Shown here piece after piece: positions 44,460 to 51,910 of a stretch of 51,910 nt of DNA. The stretch covers positions 1 to 51,910 of the forward strand of contig WGNJ01000022.1 in assembly GCA_016124635.1 (NCBI GenBank). The letters run 5' to 3'. The position numbers were made by a program, and so were the translations under genes. Every line of letters starts with the position of its first letter. The stretch's first letter is position 1. Origin of the DNA: Alphaproteobacteria bacterium (GTDB lineage Bacteria > Pseudomonadota > Alphaproteobacteria > Micropepsales > Micropepsaceae). Below the pieces are notes generated by a model, which did not search any database, was not told the DNA's origin, and worked only from the letters and a program-made list of their open reading frames with translations.

Positions 44460-45113
44460 ATGTTGTGCAAAAACACGGTTCGGGGAAACATCCTAGAGGC
44501 TGCTAAGAAGCGGTTCCTGCACTACGGCTACGCGAAGACGACGATGGCGGAGATCGCCGGTGACTGCAACATGTCGCCCGGCAACCTCTACCGGTACTTC
44601 CCGGGAAAGCTCGACATCGCCGAAGCCATCTCGCAGGAAGCGGGCGAAAAAACCCTCGCCATGCTTCGGGATGTCGTGAAGCAGCCGGGCAAAACAGCCC
44701 GCGAAAAGCTGCGTGATTTTCTCTTCACGCACATGAAGATCACGTACGACCAGCTCGAATACGACAAGCAGATTTATGAGATGGCGCGCGTGATTTCGGC
44801 GGAGCGGCCGCAATACGCGAACCGCCAACTTGCACTGCAGCGGGCCTTGCTCACCGAGATTCTGGCGGCGGGGAATTCGACGAGCGAGTTTGTCGTTGAG
44901 GACGTCGTCTTCACGGCTGAGATGATCCAGTCGGCGACCATGAAGTTCGTCTATCCGCAACTTTGGTCGAAACTGTCCTACGACCGCCTCGAGCGCGAGC
45001 TCGATGGCGTCGTTCACCTCCTGCTCAACGGGTTGGACGACGGCGGCGCCGGCGTGGAAGTCGGCCGTAAAGCACAAGAAGCCCAGAAATCCGAGACTTT
45101 GGTCTCGATCTAG
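44460..45113 (+). CDS. TetR/AcrR-family transcriptional regulator
   Basis: 217 aa. The N-terminal helix-turn-helix (NILEAAKKRFLHYGYAKTTM then DCNMSPGNLYRYFPGKLDIA, residues 10-50) is canonical TetR. The ligand-binding half is all-helical and not assignable to a ligand. The ATG at 44460 has almost no ribosome binding site, so the transcript may be nearly leaderless. It is divergent from gpsA, 76 bp away, and is followed after about 156 bp by a 34-aa membrane-peptide gene with which it shares a promoter motif; that gene is the best candidate target. Confidence 0.93.
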   Translation: MLCKNTVRGNILEAAKKRFLHYGYAKTTMAEIAGDCNMSPGNLYRYFPGKLDIAEAISQEAGEKTLAMLRDVVKQPGKTAREKLRDFLFTHMKITYDQLEYDKQIYEMARVISAERPQYANRQLALQRALLTEILAAGNSTSEFVVEDVVFTAEMIQSATMKFVYPQLWSKLSYDRLERELDGVVHLLLNGLDDGGAGVEVGRKAQEAQKSETLVSI

Positions 45114-45162
45114 CTGGCCTCTCCGAGGCGCTAGATGCGGCAGTACGTCGCACTTTGCTGTA

Positions 45163-45188
45163 TGAGTGAATAAAAATCATTTCGTTCA
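45163..45188. promoter_or_regulatory. small-gene-promoter copy of the 26-nt motif, candidate TetR operator
   Basis: TGAGTGAATA on the plus strand and a trailing GTTCA, with 17 of 26 positions identical to the reverse strand of 44411-44436. It lies 82-107 bp upstream of the 34-aa peptide's ATG. An inverted GAATTACTC half-site lies just after it (45191-45199). Confidence 0.5.
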
Positions 45189-45269
45189 TTGAATTACTCT
45201 TGGGACCGACGTATATGTGCGTCGTGGCGAGGCGAGACCCCGCCAAACGAATTCCAAGGAGAGACTACT

Positions 45270-45374
45270 ATGACAAAGACCAACACACTGACCCAGGTTT
45301 CCACGATGGTTGCGGGCCTCGTTCTCGGCCTCTACGGCGTTCTTTATGTGGTGCACCTGGCCGGCGTCATCTAA
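45270..45374 (+). CDS. 34-aa single-span membrane peptide
   Basis: No family name is known to me. The peptide has a short polar N-terminus (MTKTNTLTQVST) and one hydrophobic segment (about residues 13-34, MVAGLVLGLYGVLYVVHLAG), ending VI. Support for a real gene is strong for its size: AAGGAGA stands 8 nt before the ATG, a Rho-independent terminator begins 17 nt after the stop, and a TetR-linked motif lies upstream. Reading further upstream to 45189 is possible but lacks a ribosome binding site. Likely an inner-membrane small protein that modulates a partner; highly expressed from its signals. Confidence 0.75.
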   Translation: MTKTNTLTQVSTMVAGLVLGLYGVLYVVHLAGVI

Positions 45375-45391
45375 CAATGATCCGACCCAAC

Positions 45392-45426
45392 AAACGGGCG
45401 GCGAGAGCGATCTCAGCCGCCCGTTT
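45392..45426. terminator. bidirectional terminator between the membrane peptide gene and tsaD
   Basis: An 11-bp stem (AAACGGGCGGC with GCCGCCCGTTT) carries an inner 4-bp stem (GAGA/TCTC) and GCGA tetraloop with one bulged A. On the plus strand TTGTTTTGT follows, ending the peptide gene. On the minus strand GTTTGTT follows, so it can also end tsaD, whose stop is 35 bp away. Confidence 0.88.
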
Positions 45427-45461
45427 TGTTTTGTAAATCAAGGCGTTTCGACGCAAGCAAC

Positions 45462-46532
45462 TTAGGCCTTCGCGCCTGCAATATCACGCCGCGAGGCATC
45501 CAGCGGCCATCGCGCCCGCGGAGCGACCTCAAGCCCATCGATTTTTCCAGCGACGAAGCGTTCGAGACCCGCCCACGCAATCATCGCGGCGTTATCCGTG
45601 CAGAGTGCTGGCGATGGAACGAAAAGATCGAAACCACTTTGCATTGCTGCACTTGCGAGAGAAATCCTGAGAGATTCATTCGCTGCGACGCCGCCGGCGA
45701 CAACCAGACGATGTGAGCCCGGACGATTTCTCGCGAAATACTCCATGGCTTTCGTTGTGCGCGAGACCAGGACATCAACAGCCGCTGCCTGAAACGATGC
45801 GGCAATATCGAAAACCTTACCGGGCGTGAGTTCGGGCGCAGTTTCCACGGTGCGCCGAACGGCCGTCTTCAAACCCGAAAACGAGAAGTCGAAACCCTCA
45901 GAATCCGAGAGAGGACGCGGAAAGCGATGGCGCTTTGGGTTGCCGTGCGCAGCCGCGCGCTCGATCGCCGGTCCGCCGGGGAAGCCCAACTTCAAAAGCT
46001 TCGCGGTCTTGTCGAAAGCTTCACCCGCAGCGTCGTCGATCGTCGTGCCCATTCTTGTGAAGCGGCCAACGCCCTCGGCGATCAGCAACTGGCAATGACC
46101 GCCGGAGACCAGCAGCAGCAGGTATGGAAACGCAACGCCGTGCGTCAGCCGCACAGTCAGAGCATGGCCTTCCAAGTGGTTCAGCGCGACGAGTGGTTTG
46201 CCCGCCGCCAGCGCAAGGCCTTTCGCCAGCGACAAGCCGACCGCGACACCGCCGATGAGACCAGGGCCAGCGGTCACGGCTATGGCGTCCAAGTCGGCGA
46301 GCGCGACGTTCGCGTCGCCGAGCGCACGCGAGACGATTTGATCGAGGATCTCCACATGGGCGCGCGCGGCTATCTCGGGCACAACGCCGCCATACGGGCG
46401 ATGTTCTGCGATTTGGCTGGCGACGATGTTGGACACGATCTCGCCAGGACCCGGCGGACGGCCGCGCACAACCGCCGCAGCTGTTTCATCGCAGCTCGTC
46501 TCGATGCCAAGAATTGTGAGCGACTTCGTCAT
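45462..46532 (-). CDS. tsaD: tRNA N6-adenosine threonylcarbamoyltransferase
   Basis: 356 aa, transferring the threonylcarbamoyl group to A37 of ANN-decoding tRNAs. The start motif ILGIETSCDETAAAVVRG is followed by VPEIAARAHVEIL, the metal-binding NHLEGHALTVRL, LVSGGHCQLL and AGGVAANESLRISL. All are standard. It is divergent from hemC with about 69 bp between start codons, a conserved arrangement in the order. Confidence 0.98.
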   Translation of the reverse strand: MTKSLTILGIETSCDETAAAVVRGRPPGPGEIVSNIVASQIAEHRPYGGVVPEIAARAHVEILDQIVSRALGDANVALADLDAIAVTAGPGLIGGVAVGLSLAKGLALAAGKPLVALNHLEGHALTVRLTHGVAFPYLLLLVSGGHCQLLIAEGVGRFTRMGTTIDDAAGEAFDKTAKLLKLGFPGGPAIERAAAHGNPKRHRFPRPLSDSEGFDFSFSGLKTAVRRTVETAPELTPGKVFDIAASFQAAAVDVLVSRTTKAMEYFARNRPGSHRLVVAGGVAANESLRISLASAAMQSGFDLFVPSPALCTDNAAMIAWAGLERFVAGKIDGLEVAPRARWPLDASRRDIAGAKA

Positions 46533-46601
46533 GTGGCGTTGGCAGGCGAAGATCGTTAGGTTGCGCGGCCTTTCACCCCCCTAGCATCAGGTGTTCGACG
46601 C

Positions 46602-47543
46602 TTGCAAACGCGCCTTCGCATAGGCACCCGCGGCTCAGCCCTCGCGCTCAAGCAGACGCGCGAGTTCATCGTGCGCTTGGCAGCCAATGAAGGCTGGGAC
46701 GTTAACGATGCCGAGGCCCATGCCGAGATCGTCGTGATCAAGACGACGGGCGACACGGTGCAGGACCGTTCGCTTGCTGATATCGGCGGCAAGGGGCTGT
46801 TCGCGAAGGAGATCGAGGAGGCGCTGTTATCCGGCCGGATCGACTGCGCGGTGCACTCGTTGAAGGACATGCCGTCCTTCTTGCCTCCGGAGCTCGCAAT
46901 CGTGTGTCATCTTGAGCGCGAGGATCCACGCGACGCGTTCGTGTCGCAAAAAGCAGCGTCGGTTCTTGCCCTGGTAAACGGCGCCGTCGTCGGCTCGAGC
47001 TCGGTGCGGCGGCGGGCGATTCTTTTGAATCTGCGCCCGGATCTGCGGGTCATCGACTTTCGCGGCAATGTCGACACACGGCTGCGCAAGCTCGCTGAAG
47101 GACAAGCCGATGCGACCGTCTTGGCCCTCGCCGGCTTGAAGCGACTTGGCGCGGAGACACACGTGCGGCACATCTTTTCGGCGGACGAGATGCTGCCCAG
47201 CGTCGCGCAGGGTGTCATCGCGATCGAGGTGCGAACCGGCGACATCAAAACGCGCGACCGCGTCGGCGCGCTCGATCATCGTGAAACCGCGCTTGCCGCA
47301 ATCTGCGAACGCGCTTTCCTTCAAGTGCTCGATGGAAGCTGCAAAACGCCGCTGGCGGGGTTAGCAGAGCGGCGCGGCGACAGCCTTCACTTTCGTGGCG
47401 CCGCGCTTTCGCTCGACGGAACGAAGCGCTACGACACTAAGCGCGAAGCCACAACGCGGACGGCGGAAGAGGCCGAAGCTATGGGACGCGATGCGGGCGA
47501 AGAGCTTCTCAAGCGCGCCGGCCGCGCCTTCTTCACACAATAG
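46602..47543 (+). CDS. hemC: hydroxymethylbilane synthase
   Basis: 313 aa, condensing four porphobilinogen molecules to hydroxymethylbilane. RIGTRGSALALKQTREFI opens the protein, KTTGDTVQDRSLADIGGKG and FAKEIEEALL follow, then SSSVRRRAILL. The dipyrromethane-cofactor Cys247 is in LDGSCKTPLAG. The start appears to be TTG at 46602 with AGGTG about 9 nt before it; no in-frame ATG fits. It is followed by hemD after 2 bp. Confidence 0.97.
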   Translation: MQTRLRIGTRGSALALKQTREFIVRLAANEGWDVNDAEAHAEIVVIKTTGDTVQDRSLADIGGKGLFAKEIEEALLSGRIDCAVHSLKDMPSFLPPELAIVCHLEREDPRDAFVSQKAASVLALVNGAVVGSSSVRRRAILLNLRPDLRVIDFRGNVDTRLRKLAEGQADATVLALAGLKRLGAETHVRHIFSADEMLPSVAQGVIAIEVRTGDIKTRDRVGALDHRETALAAICERAFLQVLDGSCKTPLAGLAERRGDSLHFRGAALSLDGTKRYDTKREATTRTAEEAEAMGRDAGEELLKRAGRAFFTQ

Positions 47544-47545
47544 CA

Positions 47546-48256
47546 ATGCGGATCCTTGTTACGCGCCCACGTGAAGATGCCGAACCCTTCGCGCGAGCGC
47601 TGGTCTCGCTCGGGCATGAGACGGTCATCGAGCCCCTGCTCGACGTAGTGTTCTTGGAAGGACCACAAATCAACCTGACGGGTGTGCAAGCGATCCTGCT
47701 GACAAGCGCGAACGGTGCGCGTGCGCTGGCCAGACGCACGCAAACGCGCGACATCAAGATCGTCGCTGTGGGACGCGCGACCGGTGACGCCGCGCGCTCG
47801 GCTGGCTTCGTGAATGTGATCGAGAGCACCGGCGAGGGTGTCGATGCCCTCGCCGACCTCGTTCGAGCGAAACTACGTCCGGAAGATGGAGCCCTCATTC
47901 ATCCGACGGGCAGTGTCGCTGCCGGCGATCTCGCTGCTGCGCTTGGCGTTCGTGGCTTCAAGGTGCGGCGTGAGGTGATCTACGACGCGCGGGCCGTCTA
48001 TCATTTGTCGGGCGCCGTCGTCGCAGAATTGTCATCCGGCCTCATCGATGCGGCGACTTTCTTCTCGCCGCGAACCGCTGCGCTCTTCGTTGAGTTGATC
48101 GACGAGGAGAACCTAGAGTCGGCCCTGGCAAGCGTGACGGCAATATGCCTCAGCCAAGCCGTCGCCAGCGCGCTCGCGCCCGCGCGGTTCGCCGCGATCA
48201 AAATTGCCGAAAAACCCAGTCAAGACGCCATGTTGGCTGTCATCAGCGCGCGTTAG
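47546..48256 (+). CDS. hemD: uroporphyrinogen-III synthase
   Basis: 236 aa, cyclising hydroxymethylbilane with ring-D inversion. Low-conservation family recognised by ILVTRPREDAEPFARALVSLGH at the start, VEPLLD-like IEPLLDVVF, ILLTSANGARALAR, AVGRATGDAARSAGF and the central LIHPTGSVAAGDLAAALGVRGF. The bilobed domain order is normal. It is translationally close to hemC (2 bp) and begins the tetrapyrrole operon with the mitofilin-like and hemY genes downstream. Confidence 0.96.
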   Translation: MRILVTRPREDAEPFARALVSLGHETVIEPLLDVVFLEGPQINLTGVQAILLTSANGARALARRTQTRDIKIVAVGRATGDAARSAGFVNVIESTGEGVDALADLVRAKLRPEDGALIHPTGSVAAGDLAAALGVRGFKVRREVIYDARAVYHLSGAVVAELSSGLIDAATFFSPRTAALFVELIDEENLESALASVTAICLSQAVASALAPARFAAIKIAEKPSQDAMLAVISAR

Positions 48257-48332
48257 TGTGGTCCCACCGGCGCTTGTGGCCGGGGTTCGGGATCATTAGC
48301 TTCCCCTTCAAGAAACGATCCAGGAAACCGTC

Positions 48333-49517
48333 ATGACCGATGCGGGCGACAAAGCCCCAGCCAAGTCCGAACGCCGTGTTCGCCACGGCATGATCGAAGA
48401 CTGGCGCGACGCCCTCGGCATTCTGCTGATGCTGTTCATCGCTGCGGTTTCCGGAGCGTTGATCGCGCGGTTTTGGCCCGAACCCGACACCTCGCAGCCG
48501 GTGACCGATCTGACCGAACGGCTCGCCGCGCTCGAGACCCGCTTCTCCGCCGTGACGTCGGCGACCGAGCCCGACATCACATCGCTCAAGTCGCGCGTGG
48601 CGGCGCTCGAGACGCGCCTGAAGGCGGCGGAAGCCGCGCTCGGCACGACGGTCGGTACGGCGGCAACGAATGGCGCGTCGACGTCACCAGCGTCGCCGAC
48701 GGATGTCGTCGCCGGAACCGCGGGCGCCTCGAGCACCCAAATCGCCGAGACGACAAAAACCATCGAACAAATCAACGTACGGCTCGCAGCACTCGAGGGC
48801 GACAAGGATGCGTTGAAGACTCTCGGCACTCGCGTCGACGACGTATCGACCAAGGTGCAAACCCAAGGCGATCAGCTGACGGCACTCGCGACCTTGAAGA
48901 CGAACCTGGATGCGCTCGACACGCGGCTGTCGCATATCGAGCAATCGGATTTGATGACGATGGCGCGCCGCGCCGCATTGTCCGCGGCGATCGCCAATCT
49001 GATGCGTGCGACGCAGGGCTCCGGACCATTCACAGCGGAATACGAAGCGGTTGCGGCGATGATGCCGGGCGACGATCCCGCGCTTGTCGATGCGAAGAAG
49101 TATGCGGCGAGCGGCCTGCCGACGGTCGGCATGTTGGCCCTGACCTTTGAGAAGTCGGCAAACGCGGCGCTCGATGCGGAACGCTCCGCCAGCGGTGCCG
49201 ATTGGCTGACACGGCTTTGGGCGAACATGACGGCGCTCGTCACGGTGCGCCCGGTCGGGGAAGTGCCGGGCGACTCGACTGACAGCCGGATCGCGCGCGC
49301 CGAACTCAGACTCAAAGCGGGCGATCTGCCGGCGGCGGTTGCCGAGCTGCAGCCGATAACTGGCGCGGCTCGCACGGCCCTCGATTCCTGGTACACGCAA
49401 GCTGAAGCGCGCGTGAAACTGGAAAAGGCGCTGGCCGATCTCAACACGCACTCCGTCGAGGCGCTGGCGCAGCCGCCTGCGTCGAGCGAACCCGTGCCGC
49501 AACTGCCGGTGCCATAA
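48333..49517 (+). CDS. mitofilin/Mic60-like inner-membrane protein
   Basis: 394 aa. One transmembrane helix (about 28-47, ALGILLMLFIAAVSGALIAR) is followed by heptad-rich coiled coils (about 60-95 and 130-205, for example LTERLAALETRFSAV and LKSRVAALETRLKAAEAAL). A C-terminal region from about 207 (ARRAALSAAIANLMRAT and later ELRLKAGDLPAAVAELQPI) resembles the mitofilin signature. Alphaproteobacterial Mic60 homologs lie beside hemY and remodel the inner membrane, as in mitochondrial cristae. Similarity outside coiled coils is modest, so the name is inferred mostly from position and C-terminus. Confidence 0.87.
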   Translation: MTDAGDKAPAKSERRVRHGMIEDWRDALGILLMLFIAAVSGALIARFWPEPDTSQPVTDLTERLAALETRFSAVTSATEPDITSLKSRVAALETRLKAAEAALGTTVGTAATNGASTSPASPTDVVAGTAGASSTQIAETTKTIEQINVRLAALEGDKDALKTLGTRVDDVSTKVQTQGDQLTALATLKTNLDALDTRLSHIEQSDLMTMARRAALSAAIANLMRATQGSGPFTAEYEAVAAMMPGDDPALVDAKKYAASGLPTVGMLALTFEKSANAALDAERSASGADWLTRLWANMTALVTVRPVGEVPGDSTDSRIARAELRLKAGDLPAAVAELQPITGAARTALDSWYTQAEARVKLEKALADLNTHSVEALAQPPASSEPVPQLPVP

Positions 49518-49520
49518 CCC

Positions 49521-51110
49521 ATGATCCGCGCCCTCTGGCTCTTCCTTCTCATTGCCGTCATGGCGTTTGGCGCGGTTACGCTGTTCAGCTTGCCGGGCGA
49601 CATCACGATCGCGCTGCCCGGCCGCGAGTTGCACACCGGTATCGGCGGCGCCGTCGTCTTTACGTTCGCGCTCGCCATCGTGTTGATGCTTCTCTATCGC
49701 TTCATCTCGATGTTCGTCGCGATGCCGGGCGAGTTCACGCGCTGGACGCAGACGCGGCGGCGGCACAAAGGATTCGTTGCGCTGACGCGGGGGCTCGTCG
49801 CCGTCGCGGCCGGCGACGCCGAAGATGCACGACGGCAAACGAAGAAGGCCTTGGCGCTGGTGGGCGAGCCGCCGCTCGCCCTTCTGCTTGCGGCGCAAGC
49901 GGCAGCACTCGACGGCGACGATGAGCAAGCGCAGCGCTACTACACGCAAATGCTGCAGTCCAAGGACATGGAGTTCCTCGGCCTGCGCGGTCTTTATATG
50001 GCGGCGGCGCGGCGCGGCGATAATGAGCAGGCGATCTCGATCGCCGAACGGGCGCTGACGCTGCGGCCGAAGACGCCGTGGGCGATCAACGCGCTCTTCG
50101 ATCTGCAATCGGGTAAACGCGCATGGGAGTCGGCGAATGCCGCGCTCGACGCCGCATCGCGCGCGAAGCTTATCGACTCAAGCATCACGAAGCGGCGGCG
50201 CGCCGTGCTCGCCACCGCCGCCGCGAAAGATGCCGACGCGCGCGGCGACAGCGCAGCAGCATTGGCGCGCGCTCAAGAAGCGCTGAACCTGGCGCCTGGA
50301 TTCGCGCCGGCGGCCTTGATCGCGGCGAAGCATCTCTCGGCGCAGGGACGGCAGTGGAAAGCGGCGAGCCTCATTGAGACTGCGTGGGCTCAGGAACCGC
50401 ATCCTGATCTGGCGCGGGCCTATGCAGCGCTGAAGCCCGAAGAGACCGCGCAGTCGCGCGCGCGGCGCCTGTCCGCGCTTGCGGGCATGAACCCGGATCA
50501 TCCCGAGAGCCGATTCTTGAACGCCGCTGTCGCGATCTCCGCGGGACGGCTCGAAGATGCAAGCGAGGCTCTGAGGCCCTTGACCGACAGATTTCCAGTC
50601 GCGCGCGTTTGCTTGTTGATGGCGGATATCGAACGCGGTTTCGGCGGCGACAGCTTGGTGGCGCGCGAGTGGGCAAACAGAGCGCTTCGCGCGCCGCGCG
50701 ACGCACAATGGGTGTGTTCGGCGTGCGCGCGGACGACCAACGAATGGTCCGCGACTTGCCCGCATTGCCACGCCTTCGACGCGCTCTCCTGGCAGAGCGG
50801 CGCACGGGCAGTGGTCGAAGCAATGACGCCGGCGGACGAGACAGGGGAATTGGTACCTGTCGACACCACACTCTACCGCGACGCGGTCAAAGCGGCCGAA
50901 GAACCTTCGCGCGCGATCGTGCCGCAGCAGCCGCCGGCGGCAGGGACATCGCCGACGCCCGTGCCGGAGCGGCCGGCCACGCCGCCAACGCCGCGCGAAG
51001 ACGAACCCGCCATCTTCGCGCCGCGTGCGCCGGATGATCCGGGACCGGACTACGATGAATTCGCATTTGATGGGGATGACAGTCGCCAGAGGAGAATGGG
51101 GTCATGGTGA
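49521..51110 (+). CDS. hemY: HemY-like TPR membrane protein
   Basis: 529 aa, the proteobacterial HemY (not the oxidase of Gram-positives). Two N-terminal helices (about 2-22 and 40-62) bear the HemY_N pattern; TPR-like helices fill 85-390. A four-cysteine zinc ribbon sits at Cys399, Cys402, Cys413 and Cys416 (VCSACARTTNEW then TCPHCHAFDALSW). The tail is Pro-rich. Its role in haem synthesis is not settled. It lies 3 bp after the Mic60-like gene, and its stop overlaps the next ATG by 7 bp. Confidence 0.95.
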   Translation: MIRALWLFLLIAVMAFGAVTLFSLPGDITIALPGRELHTGIGGAVVFTFALAIVLMLLYRFISMFVAMPGEFTRWTQTRRRHKGFVALTRGLVAVAAGDAEDARRQTKKALALVGEPPLALLLAAQAAALDGDDEQAQRYYTQMLQSKDMEFLGLRGLYMAAARRGDNEQAISIAERALTLRPKTPWAINALFDLQSGKRAWESANAALDAASRAKLIDSSITKRRRAVLATAAAKDADARGDSAAALARAQEALNLAPGFAPAALIAAKHLSAQGRQWKAASLIETAWAQEPHPDLARAYAALKPEETAQSRARRLSALAGMNPDHPESRFLNAAVAISAGRLEDASEALRPLTDRFPVARVCLLMADIERGFGGDSLVAREWANRALRAPRDAQWVCSACARTTNEWSATCPHCHAFDALSWQSGARAVVEAMTPADETGELVPVDTTLYRDAVKAAEEPSRAIVPQQPPAAGTSPTPVPERPATPPTPREDEPAIFAPRAPDDPGPDYDEFAFDGDDSRQRRMGSW

Positions 51111-51910
51111 GATTTCTGCGCGGACTTTTCATTTTTGTCGTACTGCTCGTCGTTGCAGGACTTTTGGTCGTCAATTTCTACGGCGATCCGGATGTGCCCG
51201 ACAGCGTGCTGATCACCAAATATGCGCCGTCGCCGCCGTCGCAGTTCATCAACCTTCCGTCCGGCGCGCATGTGCACTTTCGCGATCAAGGCGTCGCCAA
51301 CGCGCCGGTTCTGGTGCTGCTGCACGGCTCGAATGCGTCGCTGCATACCTGGGAGCCTTGGGTCCAGGTGCTCGGGAACGAATTTCGCATCATCACCGTC
51401 GATTTGCCGAGCCACGGGCTGACGGGCGCAGTGCCTGGCAACGACTACAGTCAAGCGGGCATGGCGAATTTCGTCGATGAGTTCACGACGGCTTTGCATG
51501 TGCCCAAATTTGCCATCGGCGGCAATTCGATGGGCGGAGGAGTTGCGGCGCGCTTTACGCTGATGTTTCCGGCGCGCGTGACCAAGTTGATTCTGATCGA
51601 CGCGGGCGGCGGCATTCAATCGAAGACGCCGACGGATCCGGGCCTCGGCTTTCGCCTGGCGCGCATTCCGATCGTGCGCAACATCATGCTCTATGTGACG
51701 CCGCGTGCCCTCTTCGAGGACGGATTGCGCAAAGCGTTCTACAACAAAGCGCTCGTGACGCCGGAGATGGTCGACCGTTACTGGGAATTGAACCGGCGCG
51801 TGGGCAACCGGGCGGCGACGCTGAAGCGCTTCCAATCGACGCCAGATACCTTCGTGGCCGACCACGTGTCGGAGATCACGGTGCCGACGCTGATCATCTG
51901 GGGCGACAAA
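51104..51910 (+). CDS. alpha/beta hydrolase, 3' part cut by the window end
   Basis: The first 269 codons of a hydrolase, with no stop before the window ends. MVRFLRGLFIFVVLLVVAGLLVV forms an N-terminal membrane anchor or signal. The fold marks are LVLLHGSNASLHTWEPW (oxyanion loop), DLPSHGLTG, and the nucleophile elbow IGGNSMGGGVAARF with the catalytic Ser. The downstream IPTLIIWGDK-like VPTLIIWGDK would carry the acidic residue; the His lies beyond the edge. The start overlaps hemY by 7 bp, so it may be read with the haem operon. The substrate is unknown. Confidence 0.9.
   Translation, partial: MVRFLRGLFIFVVLLVVAGLLVVNFYGDPDVPDSVLITKYAPSPPSQFINLPSGAHVHFRDQGVANAPVLVLLHGSNASLHTWEPWVQVLGNEFRIITVDLPSHGLTGAVPGNDYSQAGMANFVDEFTTALHVPKFAIGGNSMGGGVAARFTLMFPARVTKLILIDAGGGIQSKTPTDPGLGFRLARIPIVRNIMLYVTPRALFEDGLRKAFYNKALVTPEMVDRYWELNRRVGNRAATLKRFQSTPDTFVADHVSEITVPTLIIWGDK

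Overview
The window reads as about 52 kb of GC-rich chromosome from an alphaproteobacterium, most likely of the order Hyphomicrobiales (Rhizobiales). Pointers to this are a large NAD-specific glutamate dehydrogenase, the order hemC-hemD-mitofilin-like (Mic60)-hemY, the order htpX-rsmB-rpe-heparinase II/III-purH, a SDHAF4-type (DUF1674) gene, gpsA next to an EVE-domain gene, and a possible CtrA-like box. The placement is an inference from gene order and protein families. I see no rRNA, tRNA, CRISPR array, prophage or transposase. Nearly all of the sequence is coding and tightly packed.

Layout. (1) 1-5.5 kb: DUF2244 on +, then a minus-strand run read from right to left: two tandem di-iron carboxylate paralogs, an AlkB-type dioxygenase, an acyl-CoA-dehydrogenase-fold flavoprotein and dapB. 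(2) 5.7-11.1 kb: a minus-strand envelope module of DUF1302 outer-membrane protein, DUF1329 secreted protein and YCF48-like beta-propeller, with a palindrome in front and two strong hairpin terminators. (3) 11.5-15.1 kb: a signal-peptide-bearing M3 oligopeptidase, a lone mini flagellar-rod protein, a DUF1287 lipoprotein and a DEDDh exonuclease. (4) 15.3-21.9 kb: NAD-GDH and a TPR protein whose reading frame runs into the antisense of its neighbour. (5) 21.7-26.5 kb: DUF2855 and EamA genes (-), then an MFS transporter coupled to an FAD monooxygenase (+). (6) 26.5-34.5 kb: a long minus-strand housekeeping run of M48/Ste24-like protease, htpX, rsmB, rpe, heparinase-like gene and purH. It holds a 31-bp inverted repeat element and a hairpin that covers the htpX ribosome binding site. 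(7) 34.5-42.4 kb: SDHAF4-like gene, a cysteine-bearing secreted protein, the overlapping acs-DCC-DUF4166 operon, a DUF4287/SRPBCC-like protein, a CaiB-type CoA transferase and a creatininase-family hydrolase. (8) 42.4-46.5 kb: a compact minus-strand set (EVE, unknown 86-aa protein, Rieske), gpsA and tsaD, with a TetR regulator and a 34-aa membrane peptide gene lying between gpsA and tsaD. (9) 46.6-51.9 kb: hemC, hemD, mic60-like, hemY and an alpha/beta hydrolase cut by the window end.

The best leads beyond routine annotation are the TetR/34-aa peptide cassette with a shared 26-nt motif before both genes, the foldable hairpin ending 2 nt before the htpX start codon (a possible RNA thermometer), the tandem di-iron pair, the DUF1302/DUF1329/YCF48 module with its internal terminator, the 108-bp palindromic element, and the TPR gene that has apparently lost its stop. 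All functional readings come from motif recognition by eye. No database search or folding software was run.
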